The translations under genes and the position numbers were made by a program. DNA of 10,655 nt, from the NCBI GenBank assembly GCA_012514225.1, contig JAAZAQ010000106.1, positions 1 to 10,655 of the forward strand, given 5' to 3'. Positions within the stretch are counted from its first letter, which is position 1; every line of letters starts with the position of its first letter. Under the pieces are notes generated by a model. It had not been told where the DNA came from. It was given only the letters and a program-made list of their open reading frames with translations, and ran no database searches. Shown here one piece after another: positions 5,408-10,655 of this stretch. The DNA is from Clostridiales bacterium. GTDB lineage: Bacteria; Bacillota; Clostridia; Christensenellales; Aristaeellaceae.

Positions 5408-6298
5408 ATGACCAGATTCTGTCGCTTGACCGCCCTTTTGCTGTCCCTTGCCTTGCTGGTCACCCTGTCTGCCATGCCCGCCCTGGCCGAGGATGCCGCC
5501 GTGACGGAGCAATCCCCTGCCGTGACGGAGGAACAGCCGGCGGAACCCCGGCCGGACGAGCCCGTCCCCGCGGCGGAGGAATCGCCTGCGCCGGGCCCCT
5601 CCGCGTCCCCCGCGCCGGCTGCCACCCTGCCCATCCTGCCCCGCGACCAGATTCCGCAGCCCAACGCCGACGCCAAGGCGGAAGCCGTCGTGACCGAGCC
5701 GGGCGGCGTCGCCCTGTTCGAGCTGCCCGCCAGCGAATCCGCCGTCCTTTCGCAGCTGCCGGAAGGCAGTGTGCTGGGGCTGGTCATCCTGGGCAATCCC
5801 TGGAGCAAGGTGAAGCATGGCGAGCTGACGGGATACGCGCCGACCTATGCCCTGAGCTTCGGCTACGGCTCCCCCCAGCCGGTCATCGCGCTGGTGGCCG
5901 CGCCGGGCGGCAAGCTGACCCTGCGCGCGGAGATGGCCACCCGGTCCAAGGCGCTTGCCAGCATCCGCAGCGGCCGCGCGGTCCTGCTGATGGCCCGGGG
6001 GGAGACCTTCTCCCTGGTGCGCCACGAGGGCAGGGAGGGCTACCTGCTGACGCAGTACCTGCGCGAAGTGGCCGTCGGCCGGGACATGGGCCTGCTGACG
6101 GGGGTGGTGAGCATCGAGCCGTCGCGGGAAGCCAACGTGCGACTGCGCGCCGAGCCCAGCCGGAAGGGCGCCGTCTATACCACGGTCAAGTCCGGGCAGT
6201 CCGTCGTCGTGCTGGACATCCAGGACGGCTGGGCGCGGATTGAGTACGAGGGTTACCATGGCTACATGATGGCGGAATACCTCAAGCGCTTCGACTGA
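5408..6298 (+). CDS. Secreted protein with three SH3b-like repeats
   Basis: This 296-residue exported protein probably binds the cell wall or another surface ligand; no catalytic domain is seen. Residues 1-27 form a signal peptide ending in PALA. A low-complexity Pro/Glu/Ala/Ser linker runs from about 30 to 75 and resembles a wall-spanning spacer. Three repeats of bacterial SH3 type follow, at about 90-142, 150-211 and 222-295. Each shows the pattern 'LR or LF with small residues, x-S-x-(V/A)-L-x-x-(L/I)-x-x-G-x-x-(V/L)-x-(V/L)', then a closing GY-x-x-x-YL or GYAPTYAL. The third repeat is the most canonical (VRLRAEPS at 234-241, WARIEY at 265-270, GYMMAEYL at 275-282). The ATG at 5408 is chosen over an in-frame TTG at 5402 because AAGGAGG lies seven bases upstream of the ATG. 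It is monocistronic, between its own promoter and a strong terminator. Confidence 0.85.
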   Translation: MTRFCRLTALLLSLALLVTLSAMPALAEDAAVTEQSPAVTEEQPAEPRPDEPVPAAEESPAPGPSASPAPAATLPILPRDQIPQPNADAKAEAVVTEPGGVALFELPASESAVLSQLPEGSVLGLVILGNPWSKVKHGELTGYAPTYALSFGYGSPQPVIALVAAPGGKLTLRAEMATRSKALASIRSGRAVLLMARGETFSLVRHEGREGYLLTQYLREVAVGRDMGLLTGVVSIEPSREANVRLRAEPSRKGAVYTTVKSGQSVVVLDIQDGWARIEYEGYHGYMMAEYLKRFD

Positions 6299-6324
6299 GC
6301 GCTGTCGAATTTCTTCTGTTTTAT

Positions 6325-6346
6325 AGCGGGGCACGCCCCGCTTTTT
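6325..6346 (+). terminator. Strong rho-independent terminator of the SH3-repeat gene
   Basis: AGCGGGG (6325-6331) and CCCCGCT (6336-6342) form a perfect 7-bp GC-rich stem with a CACG loop. It runs directly into TTTTT (6342-6346), 26 bases after the stop codon. This is a textbook intrinsic terminator. Confidence 0.95.
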
Positions 6347-6384
6347 CATACAGGCCAGCTCGCGGCGTTGTGCCTCGGCGGCCT

Positions 6385-6413
6385 TTGCCCGGCATCGGCG
6401 GGTGTGCTATGCT
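6385..6413 (+). promoter_or_regulatory. Promoter of the DsrE-like / DUF1349 unit
   Basis: TTGCCC (6385-6390) and TATGCT (6408-6413) have a 17-base spacer. TG at 6405-6406 makes the -10 an extended TGnTATGCT. Transcription would start near 6420, about 23 bases before the first gene. Confidence 0.65.
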
Positions 6414-6442
6414 GAGCGCTGAAAACACAAAGGAGAAAAGCG

Positions 6443-6781
6443 ATGAAAAAGATCCTGCTGTATGGCATGACCGGGGAGAAAAGCTGCTTCATGCACGTGC
6501 TGCTCAACGCCGTGCAGCTCTCCGAGGGCGGGGCGGAGGTCCGCGTGGTTTTCGAGGGCGCGTCGGTCAAGCTGGCGCCGGTCCTTGACGCGGAGCAAAA
6601 CCCCGTCTACCTCAAGGCCCGGGCGATGGGCCTGCTGGCGGGCATCTGCCTGGCCTGCTCCAGGACCCTGGGCGTGTACGAGCAAAACGCCGCCCTGGGC
6701 CTGCCGATGCTTTCGGACATGAGCGGCCACGCCGGCATGAAGCCCTTTGTCGACCAAGGGTACGCCGTCGTCAGCATGTAA
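6443..6781 (+). CDS. DsrE-like small protein with CxxC motif
   Basis: This is a 112-residue cytoplasmic protein of the DsrE/DsrF-like (YchN) fold. The recognisable family features are the hydrophobic first strand KKILLYGMTGE (2-12), the strand AEVRVVFEG (31-39) and the central Cys-containing segment GICLACSRTLGVYEQN (67-82). A GLPMLSDMSGHAGMK segment (86-100) and a GYAVVSM end follow. Cysteines are C15, C69 and C72; the last two form a CxxC pair that could be redox-active or carry sulfur, as in DsrE/TusD relatives. Members of this clostridial subgroup are usually annotated only as 'DsrE family protein', and their substrate is unknown. AAAGGAG seven bases before the ATG supports the start. A 29-base gap separates it from the DUF1349 gene, so the two are probably co-transcribed. 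No tus or dsr partner genes are nearby. Confidence 0.8.
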   Translation: MKKILLYGMTGEKSCFMHVLLNAVQLSEGGAEVRVVFEGASVKLAPVLDAEQNPVYLKARAMGLLAGICLACSRTLGVYEQNAALGLPMLSDMSGHAGMKPFVDQGYAVVSM

Positions 6782-6810
6782 GCCGCCGAAATCGGGGAAA
6801 GGGGAAGGAC

Positions 6811-7401
6811 ATGAGGAAGTTCCAGTGGCTCAACGAGAGCGGCATCAAGGAGGAGGGGAACCGGCTCACCCTGAAGGCGCCTGCCCGCACGGATATTTTC
6901 AACTTTGGCATGAAGCTTGGCGCGGACGGCATCCCGGAGGACTCGGTTCACAACGCTCCCTTCTATTACACCCTGGTGAAAGGCGACTTCGTGCTGAAGG
7001 CCAGGGTCTCCCTGAAGTTCGTGTCCGATTATGACGCCGGCGCGCTGCTGTTCATGCAAGACCTGAAGACCTGGGTCAAGCTGGCTTTCGAGCAGACGGA
7101 CTTCGGCACCCGCGCCGTGGTCAGCGTGGTCACCCGGGTGCATTCCGACGACGCCAACGGCTGCAACATCGAGGGGGAGACGGTCTGGCTGCAGATGGCC
7201 CGGGCGGGCGATCATTTCGCGCTGCACTATTCCCTGGACGGCGAGCGCTACGACATGGTCCGGGTCTTCCGCCTCAAGGCCGCGCGGACGCTCAAGGTGG
7301 GCCTCCTGGCCCAGTCCCCGCTGGGCGAAGGCGGGGACCGCGTGTTCGAGCACGTGAGCCTCGAGGAGAGGACCATCGGCAACCTCCGCTCGGGGGTTTG
7401 A
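6811..7401 (+). CDS. DUF1349 (concanavalin A-like fold) protein
   Basis: This 196-residue protein has no signal peptide or membrane segment, so it is probably cytoplasmic. It resembles DUF1349, a concanavalin A-like beta-sandwich family related to yeast 'regulation of enolase' protein Ree1. Matching features are the HNAPF segment (47-51), KGDFVLKARV (57-66), DAGALLFMQD with WVKLAFEQ (75-95), HYSLDGERYDMVR (139-151) and VGLLAQSP (163-170). The order and spacing are typical: a 'G-DF' strand, an 'AGxx(L/V)' strand, 'WVK...E', 'SxDG' and then 'G(L/I)xAxSP'. Its biochemical role is unknown; a sugar- or glycan-binding role is often supposed from the fold. A purine-rich AAAGGGGAAGGA precedes the ATG. 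It follows the DsrE-like gene by 29 bases and lacks a promoter of its own, so it is likely the second gene of that unit. Confidence 0.8.
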   Translation: MRKFQWLNESGIKEEGNRLTLKAPARTDIFNFGMKLGADGIPEDSVHNAPFYYTLVKGDFVLKARVSLKFVSDYDAGALLFMQDLKTWVKLAFEQTDFGTRAVVSVVTRVHSDDANGCNIEGETVWLQMARAGDHFALHYSLDGERYDMVRVFRLKAARTLKVGLLAQSPLGEGGDRVFEHVSLEERTIGNLRSGV

Positions 7402-7416
7402 CGCCGCAGGGCGGCG
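7402..7416 (+). repeat. Short hairpin directly after the DUF1349 stop
   Basis: CGCCGC-AGG-GCGGCG is a perfect 6-bp inverted repeat that begins on the base after the TGA. There is no T run after it. It may stabilise the 3' end or terminate weakly. No better terminator is visible before the next promoter. Confidence 0.35.
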
Positions 7417-7471
7417 GGAAAAGGCGGACCGGCCCTTCTTTGGGCGGCCGGGCGATGGGCTTTCATCCCGC

Positions 7472-7500
7472 TTGCCATCCGGCCTTAGGGCCGATATGAT
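7472..7500 (+). promoter_or_regulatory. Promoter of the MFS-HAD-peptidase operon, with a palindrome in the spacer
   Basis: TTGCCA (7472-7477) and TATGAT (7495-7500) are each one base from the sigma-A consensus, with a 17-base spacer. The spacer holds the inverted repeat CGGCC-TTAG-GGCCG (7480-7484 / 7489-7493). A protein bound there would occlude RNA polymerase, the arrangement expected of a repressor operator. Transcription would start near 7507, before the AAGGAGG site at 7518-7524. Confidence 0.75.
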
Positions 7501-7533
7501 GAAAAAGAAGGAACAACAAGGAGGCGCGGCCGG

Positions 7534-8823
7534 ATGTCGGGCATCAAGGCGCTGCTGAGGCGCAATCCCCTGATAGACACGCTGATCAACCTGCGGGGCA
7601 ACGCGCGCGCCTGCATTTATACCGAGCCGCTCTGGGGCGTGCCCGTCAACCTCTACCTGCCCCTGGCCGCCAAGTACATGGAGGCGCTGGGGCTGGACAA
7701 CGTGAAAATCGGCGTGGTGGTCACGGTCTACCTCTTGAGCCAGATGCTCTTTTCCCTTATTGGCGGTGTGATGACCGACCGCCTGGGCAGACGGTGGACG
7801 ACGGTGATTGCCGATGTCTTCGCCTGGATCATCCCCTTCCTGCTGTGGATGAACGCGCAGGGCTTCGCCTGGTTCGTCATTGCGGCGGCGTTCAACGGGG
7901 CCAACCGGATTTCCGAGAACTCCTTCGGGCTGCTGATGGTGGAGGACACCCCCAGGCACTTGCTGGTCAGCCTGTACGCCTTTTTGAACATCGCCACCCT
8001 CCTGGCCGGTTTCGCCGCCCCGCTCACCAGCCTGCTGGTCAGCCGCTTCCCCCTGGTCAGCGTGATGCGCGGCCTGTATTTCTTCGCCTTCCTGAGCATG
8101 GCGCTCAAGATGTACCTGCTGCACCGGCTGACCCGGGAGACCGCGGCGGGGGAGGCCCGGAAAAGGGAACTGAGGGGCAAGCCCCTCGGCTACGCGCTCA
8201 GGGGCAGCGGCCGCGTGCTCAGGTCCATGTTCAGAAAGCGCGAGCTGATGCTGGTCCTGGGGATTATGTCCTGCGTCATGGTCATCCGCAGCGCGACGGA
8301 AAACTTCTGGCCCCTGCTGCTCACGGGCGGCCTGGGCATCGGGGAGGAGTCCCTCCCCCTGCTCTCCGGCCTGCGCTCGGTGGTGATGCTGGTCGGGTAC
8401 TTCACCCTGTCCCAGCGCCTGTCCCCCAAGCGCTTCTTCAAACCCATCGGCATCGGCCTTTCCATCCTCTTCCTGCTGCACCTGATGCTCTTCCTGCTGC
8501 CCCGCAACGCGGCCTTCCTGGTCTTCCCGGGCGTCGTCGCGGAAGCGGTCGCGCTGAGCATGCTCATCCCCCTGTTCTCCAGCCTGCAGATGCTGCTGCT
8601 GGACCAGTCGGAGCGCGCCCGGATGTTCGGCTTCTCGTTGGCGTTCAGCCTGCTGGTGACCTCGCCCTTCGGCACCCTCAACGGGTTTTTGTCCAAGTGG
8701 CACCTGGCGCTGCCGATGCTGCTCTCGGCCCTGCTGGCCCTGGCGGCCCTGTTCCTGCTGATGAAACTGCGCGCGGCGCTGGATGTGGAGACGCTGGATG
8801 AGCCGGAAACCGCAAACGCCTGA
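7534..8823 (+). CDS. Major facilitator superfamily transporter
   Basis: This 429-residue integral membrane protein has about 12 hydrophobic segments in two halves, split by a basic cytosolic loop (about 198-232, rich in Arg and Lys). The MFS motif A, GGVMTDRLGRR (77-87), lies between helices 2 and 3 and identifies the superfamily. The second half begins with the strongly hydrophobic stretch LMLVLGIMSCVMVI (about 238-251). Substrate and direction are not evident; a small-molecule exporter or sugar transporter are both possible. Polar residues within membrane segments include the NGANRISENSFG stretch (121-132), which may line the pathway. Start: ATG at 7534 with AAGGAGG nine bases upstream. It leads a likely operon whose next gene, a HAD phosphatase, starts before the MFS stop. 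Confidence is high for the superfamily and low for the substrate. Confidence 0.88.
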   Translation: MSGIKALLRRNPLIDTLINLRGNARACIYTEPLWGVPVNLYLPLAAKYMEALGLDNVKIGVVVTVYLLSQMLFSLIGGVMTDRLGRRWTTVIADVFAWIIPFLLWMNAQGFAWFVIAAAFNGANRISENSFGLLMVEDTPRHLLVSLYAFLNIATLLAGFAAPLTSLLVSRFPLVSVMRGLYFFAFLSMALKMYLLHRLTRETAAGEARKRELRGKPLGYALRGSGRVLRSMFRKRELMLVLGIMSCVMVIRSATENFWPLLLTGGLGIGEESLPLLSGLRSVVMLVGYFTLSQRLSPKRFFKPIGIGLSILFLLHLMLFLLPRNAAFLVFPGVVAEAVALSMLIPLFSSLQMLLLDQSERARMFGFSLAFSLLVTSPFGTLNGFLSKWHLALPMLLSALLALAALFLLMKLRAALDVETLDEPETANA

Positions 8824-9649
8824 GCTGGTCGGCCTGGCCCGTTTGCTGGAAGGTCGGAAGCTGTTCCTGCTGGACATGGACGGCACCCTCTACCTGGGGG
8901 ACACCCTCTTTCCCTTCGCCGCCGGGTTCCTGCAGGCCATCCGGGACAGCGGCGCGTCCTACCTGTTTTTGACCAACAACTCCAGCAAGGGCACGGACGC
9001 CTATGTCGAAAAGCTGACGCGGCTGGGCATCCCCGCCTCTCCCGGGGATTTCTTCACGTCCACGGACGCGGCCTGCAGCCATCTGCGCACGCATTACCGG
9101 GGTCGGCGGATTTACGCCCTGGGCACGGAGTCCTTCAAGGCCCAGCTGCGCCGCGAGGGGTTTCCGGTGACCGACAGGGTCGAAGAGGACGTCGATTGCC
9201 TGCTGATGGGATACGACACCGAGCTGACCTACCAGAAGCTCATCGACGCCAGCGTGCTGCTGGGCCGGGGGGTCGAGTACCTGGCCACCAACCCGGACTG
9301 GGTCTGCCCGACGGCCTTCGGCTACGTGCCCGATTGCGGCTCCATCGCCCAGGCCCTGGAGCACGCCACCGGCCGCCTGCCGCGCTTTTTGGGCAAGCCA
9401 GAGCCGGAAATCGCGCTGCTGGCAATGGAAAAGGCGGGCGTCAAGCCCGGGGAGACGGTGCTGGTGGGCGACCGCATCTACACGGACATCCTCTGCGGCA
9501 AGCGCGCCGGCGCGGCGACCATCCTGGTCTTCTCCGGCGAAACCACGCCGGAGGTCTGCCGGCAAAGCGCGACGCAGCCTGATTTCGCGGTGGAGAACGC
9601 GGGGTATATTCAAAAAGCGATGGAGTACGCGCGAAATCGCGGGAACTGA
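8798..9649 (+). CDS. HAD superfamily IIA (NagD/p-nitrophenyl phosphatase-like) hydrolase
   Basis: This 283-residue cytoplasmic phosphatase is likely to act on a sugar phosphate, nucleotide or other small phosphate ester. All four HAD motifs are present: motif I LLDMDGTLYLG (24-34) with nucleophile Asp26 and acid/base Asp28; motif II FLTNNSS (57-63); motif III Lys200 in FLGKPEPE; motif IV VGDRIYTDI (223-231) with Asp225 and Asp230. A type IIA cap fills about 80-190, and YLATNPDWVCPT (161-172) is characteristic of NagD-like members. An ATG at 8783 is in frame, but ATG 8798 is preferred because GTGGAG lies seven bases before it, whereas 8783 has no ribosome site. With the 8798 start the gene overlaps the MFS end by 26 bases in another frame, so the two are probably translationally coupled. 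The MFS solute and phosphatase substrate may be linked (inference). Confidence 0.92.
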   Translation: MSRKPQTPELVGLARLLEGRKLFLLDMDGTLYLGDTLFPFAAGFLQAIRDSGASYLFLTNNSSKGTDAYVEKLTRLGIPASPGDFFTSTDAACSHLRTHYRGRRIYALGTESFKAQLRREGFPVTDRVEEDVDCLLMGYDTELTYQKLIDASVLLGRGVEYLATNPDWVCPTAFGYVPDCGSIAQALEHATGRLPRFLGKPEPEIALLAMEKAGVKPGETVLVGDRIYTDILCGKRAGAATILVFSGETTPEVCRQSATQPDFAVENAGYIQKAMEYARNRGN

Positions 9650-9691
9650 GCGCAGTTTATGGGCGCGGCGGCGCCGGAAAGCAGGCACACC

Positions 9692-10576
9692 ATGAAATGG
9701 CAGGGCAGAAGGCAGTCCACCAACGTCAACGACCAAAGGGGACGCCCGGTTGCCGGGAGGACGGTCGCCAAGGGGGGTCTCGGCGTCGTCGCCGCGCTGG
9801 TCCTCTTCCTGCTCACCGGCAACGGCAGTTTCCTGACCGACCTGCTGGGCGGCGGTGTGCAGGCGCCGCCCGCGCCTTCCGGGCGTGAAAGCGGCTACAC
9901 CGAGACCGCCCGGGAGAAGACGCTGTTCGAGTACGTTTCCGTCGCGCTCGCGGACATCGAGGACACCTGGAACCAGGTGCTGCCCAGGTCCCAGTACCGC
10001 GCCCAGTACGAGGAGCCGCGGCTGACCATCTACAACGACTACGTCGACACCGCCTGCGGCGGCGCCAATTCCGGCGTCGGACCCTTCTACTGCCCGGGGG
10101 ACAAGACCATCTACCTGGACCTGAGCTTCTATGACACCCTGGTTCAGCGCTACGGCGCCCAGGACGGCGACTTTGTGATGACCTACGTCATCGCCCACGA
10201 GGCCGGCCACCATGTGCAGACCCTGCTGGGCGTGACGAGGGAGCTCAGCGCGCTGCGCCAGCAGGCTGCGTCCGGCGCCATCAGCCAGGCGGACTTCAAT
10301 CGATACAGCGTCGCCTATGAACTGCAGGCGGACTACCTGGCCGGCGTGGTTGCGCGCTACATGCAGCAGCGCGGCTACCTGGAGAGGGGCGACCTGACCG
10401 AGGCCATGAGCGCCGCCGCCGCGGTCGGCGACGACGCCATCCAGCAAAAGGCCCAGGGCTACGCCGACCCGGACACCTTCAACCACGGCACCAGCGAGCA
10501 GCGCCAGGAATGGTTCAAGCGCGGATATGAGGCCGGGGACCTGTCCGACTGGGACACCTTCCGGGAAATCATATGA
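9692..10576 (+). CDS. ypfJ: Neutral zinc metallopeptidase, YpfJ family
   Basis: This 294-residue membrane-anchored protein belongs to the putative neutral zinc metallopeptidase family (YpfJ/PF04228). It opens with the characteristic MKWQGRRQSTNVNDQRG (1-17). A single hydrophobic segment at about 28-42 would anchor the catalytic domain outside the membrane. The zinc site is HEAGH (169-173), with the downstream glutamate region ELQADYLAG (210-218). C122 and C134 in the ACGG...FYC segment probably pair. QGYADPDTFNHGTSEQR (255-271) and a WFKRGYEAGD end (284-293 region) are also typical. An ATG at 9659 is in frame, but 9692 is preferred because it begins at the conserved MKWQGR and gives the family length (about 290). 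The ribosome site is weak (GGAAAG). Cellular role and substrates are unknown for the family. It lies 42 bases after the HAD gene and its stop overlaps the next start (ATGA). Confidence 0.92.
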   Translation: MKWQGRRQSTNVNDQRGRPVAGRTVAKGGLGVVAALVLFLLTGNGSFLTDLLGGGVQAPPAPSGRESGYTETAREKTLFEYVSVALADIEDTWNQVLPRSQYRAQYEEPRLTIYNDYVDTACGGANSGVGPFYCPGDKTIYLDLSFYDTLVQRYGAQDGDFVMTYVIAHEAGHHVQTLLGVTRELSALRQQAASGAISQADFNRYSVAYELQADYLAGVVARYMQQRGYLERGDLTEAMSAAAAVGDDAIQQKAQGYADPDTFNHGTSEQRQEWFKRGYEAGDLSDWDTFREII

Positions 10577-10655
10577 TGGGGCAGGTCAAAGCCCGCCCTG
10601 TTCGCGGCGGCCTTCTCCTGCTCGCCGCGATTCTGGCGCTGAGCCTGAATGCAGC
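10573..10655 (+). CDS. Start of an exported or membrane protein (partial, cut by right edge)
   Basis: A frame opens at ATG 10573, overlapping the peptidase stop as ATGA, and stays open to the window end (27 codons). The reading begins MMGQVKARPVRGG, then a hydrophobic run of Leu, Ala and Ile (LLLLAAILALSLNA). This is the n- and h-region of a signal peptide or an N-terminal anchor. A second ATG at 10576 is equally possible. The ribosome site is poor (GGGA), so translation may depend on coupling to the peptidase gene. Nothing about function can be said. Confidence 0.6.
   Translation, partial: MMGQVKARPVRGGLLLLAAILALSLNA

Noticed and set aside
6607-8886. Very long open frame on the minus strand (about 759 codons) opposite the DsrE-like, DUF1349 and MFS genes.
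   Set aside because: Its translation is rich in Gln, Gly, His, Glu and Arg without domains, it has no ribosome site, and all three plus-strand genes have clear family motifs. High third-position GC creates such antisense frames.
8678-10486. Long minus-strand open frame (about 602 codons) opposite the HAD and peptidase genes.
   Set aside because: Low-complexity translation without motifs; the plus-strand genes have full catalytic signatures. It is a composition artefact.
1-10655. Mobile elements, CRISPR arrays, tRNAs, defence or toxin-antitoxin genes.
   Set aside because: No transposase or integrase motifs, long repeats, regularly spaced repeats, tRNA-like cloverleafs or paired small genes were found on either strand.

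Overview
The window looks like chromosomal DNA of a GC-rich member of the Bacillota (class Clostridia), perhaps one of the gut lineages with high-GC genomes. The reasons are strong purine-rich Shine-Dalgarno sequences (AAGGAGG, AAAGGTGG, GAGGAG), sigma-A type promoters, short 'MKK(x)nLLAL' signal peptides, and the family mix: a phnD-phnC-phnE-phnE order, SH3b-repeat secreted proteins and a DsrE-like CxxC protein. This placement rests on style, not on a marker gene. All genes look intact except the two cut by the window edges. No RNA gene, insertion sequence, prophage, CRISPR array or toxin-antitoxin pair was found.

Layout. Positions 1-689 (minus strand) hold the first 229 codons of a secreted 5'-nucleotidase of the UshA/metallophosphatase family. 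It is divergent from a four-gene phosphonate-type ABC importer at 967-4744: substrate-binding protein PhnD, ATPase PhnC and two PhnE-type permeases. The 277-base divergent intergenic region carries a TGn-extended -10 box for the importer. In place of a -35 box there is a direct repeat (TTTACC, TTTACC, CCTACC) with exact 11-base periodicity, resembling a Pho box. A 13-bp hairpin separates phnD from phnC.

Next come a thioredoxin (4891-5199), a secreted protein with three SH3b-like repeats under a near-consensus promoter (5408-6298), and a strong rho-independent terminator. A likely two-gene unit follows: a DsrE-like protein (6443-6781) and a DUF1349 lectin-fold protein (6811-7401). A well-formed promoter at 7472-7500 with a palindrome in its spacer then drives an overlapping or closely spaced series: an MFS transporter, a NagD-like HAD phosphatase, a YpfJ-type zinc metallopeptidase, and the start of another exported or membrane protein cut by the right edge.

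How the genes work together. The nucleotidase and the importer fit a phosphorus-scavenging locus: extracellular release of phosphate from nucleotides, and uptake of phosphonate, phosphite or a similar oxyanion. No C-P lyase or other phosphonate-degrading gene is in view, so the true substrate is open. The remaining genes look like ordinary housekeeping or accessory units. I see no clear new multi-gene system. The most interesting items are regulatory: the 11-base repeat before phnD, the phnD-phnC hairpin and the spacer palindrome before the MFS operon.
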